A stretch of 64,000 bases of DNA from Hymenobacter jeollabukensis (GCF_005771675.1 NZ_VAJM01000008.1:248001-312000); one strand, 5' to 3'. Numbered from the stretch's first letter, positions 31,921 through 40,050 are shown. Numbers and translations: made by a program. The notes: generated by a model not told the origin, from the sequence alone.

Positions 31921-32895
31921 TCAGGCCAGGGCTACGTGCGCCCGGCGGAAGGTGAGCGGGGTGGTGCCGGTGTGCTTCTTGAAGAAGTTATTGAAATAGG
32001 TCGGGTATTCAAAGCCCAGGCTGTAGGCAATTTCACCCACGCTCCAGTCGGTATGGGCCAGCAGCAGCTTGGCTTCCATCACCAGCCGCTCGTTGATGTG
32101 GCTGGTGGTCGACCGGCCCGTCACCTCCTTCACCATGGCATTCAGGTGGTTGACGTGGATGGCCATGCGGTCGGCGTAGTCGCTGGCGGACTTGAGCACC
32201 GGCTCCCGCAGCTGGGCCGTGACAGGGAACTGCACTTCCAGCAGGTTCAGAAACAGCGAGGTGATGCGCTCCGCCGCGTTGACGGGCGCGTGCTGGGCCG
32301 TGGCGGGCTGCAGGCGGGCGGCTTCGTGGATGATGATGGAGAGCTGGTTGCGCAGCAGGTCGTCCCGGTGGGCGTAGTCCGACTGCAAGTCCCGGCGCAT
32401 GCGGGTGAAGGCGTCGGTGAAGTAGCGCAGCTGCTCCGCGTCGAGGAAGTACACCGGGTTGCCTTCCACCTTGTAGAGCACGGTGTCTTTCAAGCTCACG
32501 CCGCGCATGGCCGAGTGCAGAAACGACTCGGAAAAGCAGCACAGGTGGCCCTGCTGGTCGGTGGAGCCCTCCACCACTTCCCAGGCGTAGGGAATCAGGC
32601 GGTTGGTAAACACCAGCGCGGGCCGGTCGACGGCGTAGCTGCGGGTGGTATAGTGCAGCTCGTTGGCGCCTTCCACCACCAGCACCACCTTGAACATGTC
32701 GCGGCGGTCGAAGTTGCTCATGCCACAGCGGGCTTCGTGCATGGTCAGCACTTCGATGTCCGCGGTGGCGAAAACCGGTGCAGGCGGCGGGAAGGCGCGG
32801 GAAGTGGTCATGGGGTTGCTCAGCGCTTTGGCCAACAGGCGGCGTTGCTGTAAACCTGTAACAGACGCGGGCAGCTGGGGTTTTGTTGCCGACAT
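31921..32895 (-). CDS. AraC-family regulator, likely controlling the aldehyde/redox block
   Basis: 324 residues. The N-terminal half is a cupin-like sensing domain (FKVVLVVEGANELHY...RPALVFTNRLIPY); the C-terminal 100 residues hold the AraC DNA-binding domain (MAIHVNHLNAMVKEVTGRS, VGEIAYSLGFEYPTYFNNFFKKHTGTTP). It is surrounded on both sides by same-strand genes for aldehyde conversion, cupins and CMD proteins. Direct repeats with 21-bp spacing lie upstream of three of these transcription units, so it probably activates them. The signal may be a reactive aldehyde or quinone, as for E. coli YqhC; inference. ATG at 32895; 32811 also possible. Confidence 0.9.
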   Translation of the reverse strand: MSATKPQLPASVTGLQQRRLLAKALSNPMTTSRAFPPPAPVFATADIEVLTMHEARCGMSNFDRRDMFKVVLVVEGANELHYTTRSYAVDRPALVFTNRLIPYAWEVVEGSTDQQGHLCCFSESFLHSAMRGVSLKDTVLYKVEGNPVYFLDAEQLRYFTDAFTRMRRDLQSDYAHRDDLLRNQLSIIIHEAARLQPATAQHAPVNAAERITSLFLNLLEVQFPVTAQLREPVLKSASDYADRMAIHVNHLNAMVKEVTGRSTTSHINERLVMEAKLLLAHTDWSVGEIAYSLGFEYPTYFNNFFKKHTGTTPLTFRRAHVALA

Positions 32896-32980
32896 AAGCG
32901 CAAACGAAAGGAGAAGAGGAACAACGGCTTTTACCAGGCGGGCAGCGGGAACAGATGCCGGGCCCTCCCGGGCCGCCGCG

Positions 32981-33349
32981 TTAGGGCAGCAATTCCAGCT
33001 TCACCATCACCGGGCCAGCCGCGCGAAACACCTCCACGTCGCCCTCCAGCTTGCCCAGTACTACCAGGCCAGCGGAGTGGCGGAAGGGGCGGTAGAACAG
33101 GGCCAGGTTGCCCCAGGGCGCGTAATAAGCCAGGTCGCCAGCGGCGGGCGTGTGCCCGGTGGGGGCGCCCTGGGTAGATAGCCGCGCGGGCAAGTCACTG
33201 ATTTTTTCGGTGCCGGCGTAGTCCTGCAGGCTAAGGGTGAGCGGCAGCAACGCCGCAAAGTCGCGGGCCGCGGCGTTGTCGTACAGCGTGGCGGTCAGCA
33301 CCTGCGCACCCATGCTAATGCGCAGCTTTGGCGGATTCAGCGTTTCCAT
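32981..33349 (-). CDS. Cyclophilin-like fold protein (PF18050 type)
   Basis: 122 residues starting with strand LRISMGAQVLTATLYDN and helix AARDFAALLPL, then LTLSLQDYAGTEKI and the segment GDLAYYAPWGNLALFYR. This is the cyclophilin-like family common next to AraC, cupin and CMD genes in Bacteroidota and Firmicutes. It is not a known prolyl isomerase; function unknown. It lies 18 bp from the upstream cupin gene on the same strand. Confidence 0.82.
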   Translation of the reverse strand: METLNPPKLRISMGAQVLTATLYDNAAARDFAALLPLTLSLQDYAGTEKISDLPARLSTQGAPTGHTPAAGDLAYYAPWGNLALFYRPFRHSAGLVVLGKLEGDVEVFRAAGPVMVKLELLP

Positions 33350-33367
33350 CGGGTTGGGGTCGGGCAG

Positions 33368-33862
33368 TCACTGGTAGCTGTTGTACTCCTGGTCCGTCAC
33401 CGGCCGGCCCCAGGTCACGATGCCCTTTTCGGTGTTGACGTTGAGGGCAATATGCGTCATGGCCTGCCGGGGCGAGGCGCCGTGCCAGTGCTCCACGCCG
33501 GGCAGGGCCTTCACCACCTCGCCCTTGCGCAGCAGCCGCACCGGCTGGCCCTTTTCCTGGTAGTAGCCCACGCCATTGGTTACCATCAGAATCTGGCCGG
33601 CCGGGTGGGTGTGCCAGTTCGAGCGGGCGCCGGGCGAAAAGCTCACGCTGCTGCTCGTGCAGTTGAAGGCCGGCTCGTCCTTCACCAGCGGGTACACGTG
33701 CACCACGCCGGTAAAATTCTGGGCCGGCGCCCGTTCGCCCTTGGGAAAAATGGCGCCCGGGGCCGCCGCCGATTTGGCGGCCGGCGCCGGCGGAGTGGTC
33801 TGGGCGAAATTGACCAGGCCGATGCTTACGGCCAGGACAGAAGTCAGGGCAATGCGTTTCAT
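33368..33862 (-). CDS. Exported cupin-domain protein
   Basis: 164 residues with a signal peptide (ALTSVLAVSIGLVNFAQ). The cupin metal site is present: NWHTHPAGQILMV with two His in motif 1, and PGVEHWHGA in motif 2. Small manganese cupins of this type include hydroxynitrile lyases and quercetinase-like proteins, and they often accompany CMD proteins. It is very similar in layout to the cytoplasmic cupin at 35831-36241 (WHSHPAGQILVV, PGVVHWHGA), so the two are probably paralogues in different compartments. Confidence 0.87.
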   Translation of the reverse strand: MKRIALTSVLAVSIGLVNFAQTTPPAPAAKSAAAPGAIFPKGERAPAQNFTGVVHVYPLVKDEPAFNCTSSSVSFSPGARSNWHTHPAGQILMVTNGVGYYQEKGQPVRLLRKGEVVKALPGVEHWHGASPRQAMTHIALNVNTEKGIVTWGRPVTDQEYNSYQ

Positions 33863-33898
33863 GGAAGGGGGTTAAGGGAGTGACTTGGCAAAGGCCGC

Positions 33899-34471
33899 TT
33901 ACAGGTGCTTGACCACCCGCGCCGGTACGCCCGCCACAACGCTGTTGGCCGGCACGTCCTTGGTCACCACCGCGCCGGCGCCCACAATGGCGTTTTCGCC
34001 GATGGTCACGCCGGGCATCACCGTCGCGTTGGCCCCCAGCCAGGCGCCCCGCCGGATGACGATAGGCCTGGAATACGTGCTGCGCCGCTGCCCCGGCGCG
34101 GTCGGGTGGTTGGTGGTGATGAGGTTCACCTTCGGCCCGATCAGCACGTCGTCTTCCAGCGTGATGCCGCCCCGGTCCATGAAGGTACAGGCATGGTTCA
34201 CGAACACGTTGCGGCCGATCCGGATGTTGTGGCCGAAGTCGGTGTAGAAGGGAGGAATCAGGAAGAAGGTGTCGTCGACGGGCCGGTTGATGAGCTGGCT
34301 GAACACGCGGTTGACCTGCGCGTTGTCGTCCACCGGCATGGCGTTCAGCTCCGAGCTGAGCCGGATGGCCTGGCGGATGACGGCGTAAATCTGCGGGTAG
34401 TCCGGGTCGTCGAGAGAAATGACCTCGCCGGCCAAATCCCGCTCAAAAATGCTTCGGGCTTGGGGCTTCAT
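33899..34471 (-). CDS. Sugar/maltose O-acetyltransferase (LacA/NodL/Maa family)
   Basis: 190 residues with a helical Maa N-terminus (ARSIFERDLAGEVI...) and a left-handed beta-helix of hexapeptide repeats (IRIGRNVFVNHACTF, GPKVNLITTNHP, LGANATVMPGVTIGENAIVGAGAVV). The catalytic His is in TTNHP. It transfers acetyl from acetyl-CoA to a sugar or related hydroxyl. Genes of this type recur in AraC-linked redox clusters, but the role there is unclear. It follows the ABM-like gene after 86 bp. Confidence 0.92.
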   Translation of the reverse strand: MKPQARSIFERDLAGEVISLDDPDYPQIYAVIRQAIRLSSELNAMPVDDNAQVNRVFSQLINRPVDDTFFLIPPFYTDFGHNIRIGRNVFVNHACTFMDRGGITLEDDVLIGPKVNLITTNHPTAPGQRRSTYSRPIVIRRGAWLGANATVMPGVTIGENAIVGAGAVVTKDVPANSVVAGVPARVVKHL

Positions 34472-34557
34472 AGGTTCCGTAAGCGCAAATAGTTAAATAA
34501 GCCGCCTCCGACTTGGTGGAAGCCTCAAAATCTTCCGGGAACAAGGCTTAGGTGACG

Positions 34558-35013
34558 CTATTTCACCGGCACGTTGGGCAGCAGCGGTTCGGTTTCGGTG
34601 AGTTCGAGCGACTTTACCATGTGTTGCGTGCCAGTCTTGTATTTCAGAAAATGCGACGTCTTCAGGTGTGCTTCGTACGCGGCTTGGCTGGCGTAGATTT
34701 CCAAGATGGTAATGCGCGTGGGCGCATTTTTTTCCGCCACGGCGTAGAGCGTTAGCACACCTGGTTCCAGCCGTAGCGACGTTTCTATTTCCTCCCGAAG
34801 CGCCGCCCGGTAGCGCGGCAGCTGCTCCGGATAGATTTCTAGTCTGGCCAGTCGCACGAGCTTGCCTGGCTCCTGGGCCGCGGCCGGTCGGCTCGCCAGC
34901 AACAGCGCAATGGTGCCCGCGAGTAATAGGGCGCTACGCCGGAAGCTTCGCGCTGGGAGGGCCGGAGACTGATCGGATGCAGCCCGTACCCGTCTAAGAA
35001 GAGAAGGTGTCAT
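34558..35013 (-). CDS. Exported ABM-fold (antibiotic biosynthesis monooxygenase-like) protein
   Basis: 151 residues. A basic N-terminus and hydrophobic segment (ALLLAGTIALLLASRPAAAQ) form a signal or anchor. The remaining 100 residues match the dimeric ABM ferredoxin fold (LVRLARLEIYPEQLPRYRAALREE, VLTLYAVAE, RITILEIYASQAAYEAHLKT). Members break down quinones or act as cofactor-free monooxygenases; the activity here is unknown. It ends the overlapping pair with the CMD gene, 11 bp upstream. Confidence 0.84.
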   Translation of the reverse strand: MTPSLLRRVRAASDQSPALPARSFRRSALLLAGTIALLLASRPAAAQEPGKLVRLARLEIYPEQLPRYRAALREEIETSLRLEPGVLTLYAVAEKNAPTRITILEIYASQAAYEAHLKTSHFLKYKTGTQHMVKSLELTETEPLLPNVPVK

Positions 35014-35024
35014 AGGCTCTTGGG

Positions 35025-35753
35025 TTATTTTTTTGTGGGGTTCAGCACTTTCGTCAGTACGGCGCGGGCTGCATCGGCCTGGGGTTTGCCCACGGCCGCC
35101 TCGCTGAGCGTGATGAGCTGCTGCAGCTGCGCGGCGGTCAGCCCCACGTGCAGGCCGATGCCGAGGTGGGACTGCAGCTGGGGCTCCACGCCGCCCAGAC
35201 TCACCAGGGCGGCAATGGTGGCCAGCTCCCGCTCCGGATACGTCAGCACGTCGCGCTCGAAGATGTCGGCAAACAGGTGCTCCTTCAGAAACCGGTCGAG
35301 TTCCGGGCTGAAGGCGTTGGCGCCGGTTTTCGGATTGGGCTCCGGCCGGCCGGTCAGCTGCTCCAGGGTCTTCCGGCCGCGCTCGTACCTGGGCTCGGTG
35401 CTGCGGATAGGGGAGGCTTCTCGGCCCACCGGGTCCTGAATGCCGCGGGCTTTTCGCTCGTCCAGCACCTTCATCAGGGTGTTGATGCCGTTCAGGCTGC
35501 GCGGAAAGCCGCAGTAGGCGTAGAGCTGCACCAGCACTTCCTTGGCCTCGTTCACGCTCAGGCCCGCGTCGAGGCCCTGGGCCAGCGCGTCGTGCAGGTG
35601 GGGCAGGTCGCCCTTGGCGGTGTAAGCGGCGATGCTAACCAGGGCCTGCTGCCGTTTGGTGAGCGGGGCGGTGGATTGGGCGGTGGTGGTCATGACAAAG
35701 AATAGCAGCAGGGCGGCGGTGAAAGCGCCTGCCAGCAAAAGGGTACGCTTCAT
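35025..35753 (-). CDS. Exported carboxymuconolactone decarboxylase-family protein, two CMD domains
   Basis: 242 residues. It has a signal peptide (LLLAGAFTAALLLFFVMTTTAQ) and two CMD helical repeats (about 30-110 and 150-235). The first carries YAYCGFPRSLNGI, with one Cys where AhpD-type peroxidases have CxxC. Such proteins occur with cupins and ABM proteins in aldehyde or quinone stress clusters; decarboxylase activity cannot be assumed. Second gene of the operon starting at 36241. Confidence 0.88.
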   Translation of the reverse strand: MKRTLLLAGAFTAALLLFFVMTTTAQSTAPLTKRQQALVSIAAYTAKGDLPHLHDALAQGLDAGLSVNEAKEVLVQLYAYCGFPRSLNGINTLMKVLDERKARGIQDPVGREASPIRSTEPRYERGRKTLEQLTGRPEPNPKTGANAFSPELDRFLKEHLFADIFERDVLTYPERELATIAALVSLGGVEPQLQSHLGIGLHVGLTAAQLQQLITLSEAAVGKPQADAARAVLTKVLNPTKK

Positions 35754-35830
35754 AAGCCAGGGTTTGTGAGCAAAAAAGCCGCCGACCCCAGCCGACGGGG
35801 CGCCAGCCAGGCGGCGCGTTCAGCCGGCGC

Positions 35831-36241
35831 TTACGGATGCGCGGCGCGGTATTCTTCGTCCGTGACGGGCTGCTGCCAGTCGGCCACGCCCCGGCCGACG
35901 CCAGGATTGATGGCCAGGTGGGTAAAAAGGCTGTCGGCGGTGGCGCCGTGCCAGTGCACCACGCCGGGGGCAATGCTCACCGCGTCGCCGGCCCGCAGCA
36001 ATCGGGCGGGCTGGCCCTGCTCCTGGTAGTAGCCCCGGCCGGCCGTCACCACCAGGATCTGCCCGGCCGGGTGGGAGTGCCAGTTGTTGCGCGCCCCCGG
36101 CTCGAAGGTGACGTCGCCCACGGTGCAGTCCGTCGGGTTGGCCCCGACGAGCATGGTGACCCAGGCGGTGCCGGTGAAGTATTCCGCCGGGCCGCGCTTG
36201 GTGCCGGCCGGCGACTGAGGAGTGTTGGTTGGGTTGCTCAT
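35831..36241 (-). CDS. Cytoplasmic cupin-domain protein
   Basis: 136 residues without a signal peptide. Cupin motif 1 is NWHSHPAGQILVV and motif 2 PGVVHWHGA; the C-terminus GVADWQQPVTDEEY closely resembles GIVTWGRPVTDQEY of the exported cupin at 33368-33862, so it is a paralogue. First gene of the minus-strand run that goes through CMD, ABM, acetyltransferase, cupin and cyclophilin-like genes to the AraC gene. A possible third AraC operator lies about 155 bp upstream. Confidence 0.87.
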   Translation of the reverse strand: MSNPTNTPQSPAGTKRGPAEYFTGTAWVTMLVGANPTDCTVGDVTFEPGARNNWHSHPAGQILVVTAGRGYYQEQGQPARLLRAGDAVSIAPGVVHWHGATADSLFTHLAINPGVGRGVADWQQPVTDEEYRAAHP

Positions 36242-36363
36242 AAGGGGCAGATACGGATAGGAGGGCGAATCGGCGGCTAGCTGATGGCCAGATGCTTAGG
36301 CAGCACCCGCGGCGCCAGTTAAGGTGATTTGCAACGCCTGCCGCCGCCTCGAAAAGCACATCA

Positions 36364-36371
36364 CAAAGGTC
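36364..36371 (-). promoter_or_regulatory. Candidate -7 box of the cupin operon
   Basis: GACCTTTG on the minus strand (two bases off TAnnTTTG), 24 bp from operator C, which is the same spacing as for operators A and B. Confidence 0.35.
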
Positions 36372-36395
36372 CCCTGCCTTGCCCCGGGCTGGGTA

Positions 36396-36431
36396 ACGAC
36401 AATCAAAGCAACCAGTAAGAATTTCAAATAA
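36396..36431 (-). promoter_or_regulatory. Possible AraC-type operator C
   Basis: Two tcaaa cores at 36403 and 36424, exactly 21 bp apart and in the same orientation as operators A and B. Over 33 bp it matches operator A at 20 positions, so it is much weaker than B. The position before the cupin operon supports it. Confidence 0.4.
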
Positions 36432-36550
36432 TCAGGCCGGATGCGACGACGTGACGCGGCCAATGGATTGATAACGGCTTGGCCAGAGGCTTCTTCACGG
36501 AGAAGCGCTGACTACGGCAAGGGCGGATATAGCTGCCTAACGATTACGAA

Positions 36551-36580
36551 AAAGGCCGCTCAGCTTGCTGAGCGGCCTTT
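36551..36580 (-). terminator. Intrinsic terminator of the paa cluster
   Basis: Perfect 14-bp stem (36551-36564 with 36567-36580), followed on the minus strand by TTTT-type sequence, 49 bp after the paaY stop codon. Confidence 0.8.
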
Positions 36581-36628
36581 GGTTGTTGCATCGGCTGATG
36601 AAAGCACGGCCGTTCGGGCCGGCTGTGC

Positions 36629-37231
36629 TTATTCCGACTGGGCCTTGCGCTCGGCCCAGGTGGCGTAGCCGCCGGCCTGCACGGCGCGGTCGGCGGGCAC
36701 TTCGCGCAGCGGCTCGCAGGGCTGCAGGGTGGCGTGCAGGTCGGCCGGGAGTTGCATGTAAATCTGCGTGCCCTCGGTTTTCCAGGCCAGCATGTCGTCG
36801 CTCACCTGCCGGATGATTTTGTGCGGATTGCCCACCACCAAGCTGCGCGGCGGAATCACCTCGTCGGCCCGGATGAAGCTCAGCGCCCCGATGATGCTTT
36901 CGTCGCCGATGACCACGCGGTCCATGACGACGGCGTTCATGCCCACCAGCACGTTGCGGCCCACGGTGGCGCCGTGAATGATGGCCCCATGCCCGATATG
37001 GGCCATTTCGTGCAAATGCACGGTAGTGCCGGGAAACATGTGCACGGTGCAGTTTTCCTGCACGTTGCAGCCGTCCTCGATGATAATCTGCCCCCAGTCG
37101 CCGCGAATGGCCGCGCCGGGGCCGATGTACACCTGCCGGCCGATGATGACGTTGCCCGTCACCGTGGCCTGCGGATGCACGAAGGCCGTTTCGTGGACCA
37201 CCGGCACGATGCCGTTGAAGGAGTAAATCAT
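36629..37231 (-). CDS. paaY: PaaY, hexapeptide-repeat thioesterase of phenylacetate pathway
   Basis: 200 residues, a gamma-carbonic-anhydrase-like left-handed beta-helix (QATVTGNVIIGRQVYIGPGAAIRG, GDWGQIIIEDGCNVQENC, and metal-binding His in HIGHGAIIHGA). It is PaaY rather than a free carbonic anhydrase because it is the last gene of a phenylacetate cluster and its ATG overlaps the paaH stop by 4 bp. PaaY is a thioesterase thought to clear dead-end CoA thioesters. The C-terminal extension (WKTEGTQIYMQLPADL...) is typical of PaaY. Confidence 0.93.
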   Translation of the reverse strand: MIYSFNGIVPVVHETAFVHPQATVTGNVIIGRQVYIGPGAAIRGDWGQIIIEDGCNVQENCTVHMFPGTTVHLHEMAHIGHGAIIHGATVGRNVLVGMNAVVMDRVVIGDESIIGALSFIRADEVIPPRSLVVGNPHKIIRQVSDDMLAWKTEGTQIYMQLPADLHATLQPCEPLREVPADRAVQAGGYATWAERKAQSE

Positions 37232-38418
37232 GCGGAGTGGCTGGCTACCGTAGCGGGGAAGAACGACTGGCCGGATTTGACGAGGCGGCGCAGCAGCGGG
37301 CTGGCGCGGTAGCGGTCCTCGTGGTACTCGTCGTAGAGCGCGTCGAGGGTTTGGAGCACGGCGGGCAGGCCCAGCTCGTCGGCCCAGCGCAGCAGGCCCT
37401 TGGGGTAGTTCACGCCCTTGGTCATGGCCAGCTCCAGGTCTTCGCGGGAGGCTACGTTCAGGGCCAGTGCGTCCACGGCTTCGTTGATGAGCATGGCCAG
37501 CACGCGCTGCAGAATCTGGTGACCCAGGGCCGGGTCGCGGGTGGGTTCGGGCATGGCGGCGCCCTCGCGGTAGTCGTAGAAGCCCCGGCCCGATTTGCGG
37601 CCGTAGTAGCCGGCCTCGAACAGGCGCTTCTGGGTGAACGAGGGCTTGAAGCGCGGGTCGAAGAAGAAGGCGGTGAAGACCGATTCGGTGACGCGGTAGT
37701 TCACGTCGTGGCCGATGAAGTCCATCAGGGCAAACGGGCCCATGCGGAAGCCGCCCAGCTCGGTCAGCGCCCAGTCGATGGTGGCCGCGTCGGCCACGCC
37801 TTCTTCTAGCAGCCGGATAGCCTCGCCGTAGTAGGGCCGGGCAATGCGGTTGACAATAAAGCCCGGCGTGTCCTTGCACACGACCGGCAGCTTGCCCCAG
37901 CTCTGCACCAGCGCCTTGATTTCGTCGGCCAGCCCGGCGCGGGTCTGCACCGCCGGAATAACTTCCACCAGCTGCATCAGCGGGGCGGGGTTGAAGAAGT
38001 GGATGCCGATAAACCGCTCGGGTCGCTGGCAGGCCGCGGCAATGCTGGCAATGGACAGCGACGAGGTATTCGTGGCCAGCACGCAGCTGGCCGTTACCAC
38101 CGCTTCCACGTCGCGGAACACGGCCTGTTTCACGCCCAGCTCCTCCACAATGGCCTCGATGACCAGCCCGCAGGCGGCAAAGCACTGCAACTCGGAGCAG
38201 GTGCGCACGCGGGCAATGGCGGCCTCGACTTCGGCCGCATCGAGCTTGCCCTTTTCGGCCAGCTTGCGCAGGTTGGTGCCGATGCCGACGGTAGCGCGCT
38301 GCAGGGCGGCGGCGTTCAGGTCAAACAGGAACACGGGGTGGCCGGCCTGGGCTACCACCTGCGCAATGCCCGCGCCCATGGCGCCGCTGCCGATGATACC
38401 GATGGTAATCTTTTCCAT
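37228..38418 (-). CDS. paaH: 3-hydroxyacyl-CoA dehydrogenase PaaH
   Basis: 396 residues. N-terminal NAD-binding GSGAMGAGIAQ (11-21), HFFNPAPLMQLVEV with the catalytic His, and C-terminal dehydrogenase domain repeated partly (PGFIVNRIARPYYGEAIRLLEEG, GFRMGPFALMDFIGHD). It oxidises 3-hydroxyadipyl-CoA to 3-oxoadipyl-CoA in the late phenylacetate pathway, or 3-hydroxybutyryl-CoA in general metabolism; its position between paaD and paaY favours the first. Overlaps paaY (ATGA). Confidence 0.93.
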   Translation of the reverse strand: MEKITIGIIGSGAMGAGIAQVVAQAGHPVFLFDLNAAALQRATVGIGTNLRKLAEKGKLDAAEVEAAIARVRTCSELQCFAACGLVIEAIVEELGVKQAVFRDVEAVVTASCVLATNTSSLSIASIAAACQRPERFIGIHFFNPAPLMQLVEVIPAVQTRAGLADEIKALVQSWGKLPVVCKDTPGFIVNRIARPYYGEAIRLLEEGVADAATIDWALTELGGFRMGPFALMDFIGHDVNYRVTESVFTAFFFDPRFKPSFTQKRLFEAGYYGRKSGRGFYDYREGAAMPEPTRDPALGHQILQRVLAMLINEAVDALALNVASREDLELAMTKGVNYPKGLLRWADELGLPAVLQTLDALYDEYHEDRYRASPLLRRLVKSGQSFFPATVASHSA

Positions 38419-38463
38419 GCGGGAATAAGGTAGGAGGGAAGGGTCAGGAGTCAGACTCTCAGA

Positions 38464-38574
38464 ACGTCATGCCGAGCTTGCCGAGGCATCTCGCTCGATG
38501 GTATTCTGCTCGTTGAACGGCGTTTACTATCCGCCGTCAGCACGCGAGATGTCTCGACAAGCTCGACATGACGG
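38464..38574. repeat. REP-like inverted pair between paaH and paaD
   Basis: Two arms of the gtcatg(c/t)cgag...gacatctcgcg word, pointing at each other (38466-38490 and 38540-38574), enclosing a gtattctgctcgttgaacgg spacer. Same family as at 39132 and 41582. Confidence 0.85.
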
Positions 38575-38586
38575 GCTAACGGCCAA

Positions 38587-39093
38587 TCAGTGGCACTTGA
38601 AGTAATCGAAGGGCTCCAGGCAGTCGTTGCACTGGTAATGCGCCTTGCAGGCGGTGGAGCCGAACTGGCTGACGAGCCGGGTGTTGGTGGACTGGCAGTG
38701 CGGGCAGCGCAGCACCGGCTCCTGCCCGAACAGGTTGAGCACGTGGCCCGTAGCGTCTTGGGGCGGGGCAATGCCGTAAGCTTCCAGCTTCTGCTTGCCG
38801 GCCTCCGACATCCAGGCCGTCGTCCAGGCCGGGCTGAGCTGGTTGTGGATGTGCAGCCTGGTGATGCCCTCGGCCAGCAGCCGCAGCCGGATATCGGTGG
38901 CAATGGTGTTCATGGCCGGGCAGCCGGAGTAGGTCGGCGTGATGGTCACGTGCACCTCGTCGCCCTCCAGCCGCACCCCGCGCACGATGCCCAGGTCCAG
39001 GATGCTGAGCACCGGCACCTCGGGGTCGGAAACCTCCTCCAGCAGCTGCCAGATGCGGTCCTCGGTGAGAGAAAGGTTGGTAGTTACGGTCAT
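38587..39093 (-). CDS. paaD: PaaD, phenylacetyl-CoA epoxidase maturation/accessory subunit
   Basis: 168 residues: an MIP18/SufT-like domain (LLEEVSDPEVPVLSILDLGIV, TPTYSGCPAMNTI) followed by a zinc-ribbon-like tail with Cys130, 133, 149, 155 and 158. PaaD is required for a functional PaaABCE complex, probably for Fe or Fe-S assembly. The start ATG at 39093 fits. REP elements fill both gaps around it. Confidence 0.95.
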   Translation of the reverse strand: MTVTTNLSLTEDRIWQLLEEVSDPEVPVLSILDLGIVRGVRLEGDEVHVTITPTYSGCPAMNTIATDIRLRLLAEGITRLHIHNQLSPAWTTAWMSEAGKQKLEAYGIAPPQDATGHVLNLFGQEPVLRCPHCQSTNTRLVSQFGSTACKAHYQCNDCLEPFDYFKCH

Positions 39094-39131
39094 GCTGAGC
39101 GCGGCCAGGGCATTTAGTGGGCTTTATCGCC

Positions 39132-39238
39132 CGTCATGTCGAGCGAAGTCAAGACATCTCGCGTGCTGATATCAGGTAGCAAACTCAATGAGAGAATTAC
39201 TATCGAGCGAGATGTCTCGACTTCGCTCGACATGACGT
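39132..39238. repeat. REP-like inverted pair between paaD and paaC
   Basis: Arms gtcatgtcgagcgaagtc (39133 on) and the inverted gacttcgctcgacatgac (ending 39236), with the acatctcgcg / cgagatgt parts inside. Perfect match between outer arms except one base. Confidence 0.88.
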
Positions 39239-39252
39239 TCGTGTTGCTCGTC

Positions 39253-40050
39253 CTACCAGGTTAGGCCCGGGTAGGTACGCTGCAGGTACTGCAGCTCGGC
39301 CAGTAGGTAGCCCAGGTGCTCAGAGTGGCGGCCGGTTTTGCCGCCTTTCTGCATGAATACGCCCTGGGGCACCGGCAGCGTGGCTTCCGCGAATACCCGC
39401 GTCACGTGCTCGTCGATCTGCTGCTGAATGGCCGCGTAATCGGGCACGAAGCCGGCCTGCTGCAACGCCTGCTCGGTGGCGCTGGGCGTGGTCAGCTCGC
39501 CGCTGTAGCGCCAGAGGGCAGTAATGGCGGCTTCCACGCGGCGGCGGCTTTCATCGGTGCCGTCGCCGAGGCGGATAATCCACTCGGCGCTCCATTTCAC
39601 GTGGTAGGCGGCTTCCTTTACCGATTTCTCGGCAATGGCGGCCAGCTGCTGATCGGGGCCGGCCTGCAGTTGCAGCAGCAGGTGGTAGTGGAAGGCGTCG
39701 TAGAGGAACTGCCGCACGATGGTGTGGGCGAAGTCGCCGTTGGGCTGCTCCACCAGCAGCGGGTTACGGTACTCCACCGCACTGCGCAGGTAAGCCAAAT
39801 CATCCTCGGTGCGGCCCCGGCCTTCCAGCTCGGCCGCGTACTGGTAGTAGCTGCGCGCCTCGCCCAGCAGGTCGAGCGAGATATTGGCCATGGCCAAGTC
39901 CTGCTCCAGAATGGGGCCGTGCCCGCACCACTCCGAGAGGCGGTGGGCCAGGATGAGGCTGGTATCGGCCAGCTGCAGCACGAAGGCAAGCAGCTGCTGG
40001 CGCACTTCGGCCGACACGTCGGGCACGACGATGGTGTGGGTTTCCTGCAT
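39253..40050 (-). CDS. paaC: PaaC, 1,2-phenylacetyl-CoA epoxidase structural subunit
   Basis: 265 residues of the ferritin-like PaaA/PaaC family without the full diiron ligand set, acting as the structural partner of PaaA. Characteristic segments are LAHRLSEWCGHGPILEQDLAMANISLDLLGEARSYYQYA at the start, YHLLLQLQ and the C-terminal GKTGRHSEHLGYLLAELQYLQRTYPG. It sits 11 bp after paaB. Together with PaaA, B and E it oxidises the phenylacetyl-CoA ring with O2. Confidence 0.96.
   Translation of the reverse strand: MQETHTIVVPDVSAEVRQQLLAFVLQLADTSLILAHRLSEWCGHGPILEQDLAMANISLDLLGEARSYYQYAAELEGRGRTEDDLAYLRSAVEYRNPLLVEQPNGDFAHTIVRQFLYDAFHYHLLLQLQAGPDQQLAAIAEKSVKEAAYHVKWSAEWIIRLGDGTDESRRRVEAAITALWRYSGELTTPSATEQALQQAGFVPDYAAIQQQIDEHVTRVFAEATLPVPQGVFMQKGGKTGRHSEHLGYLLAELQYLQRTYPGLTW

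Larger units (their letters stand above)
36242..36628. other. Intergenic region with putative operator and terminator
   Basis: About 390 bp between the aldehyde/redox block and the paa cluster. It contains the possible operator C and -7 box (36364-36431) for the cupin operon and the terminator of the paa cluster (36551-36580). No ORF is convincing. Confidence 0.6.
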
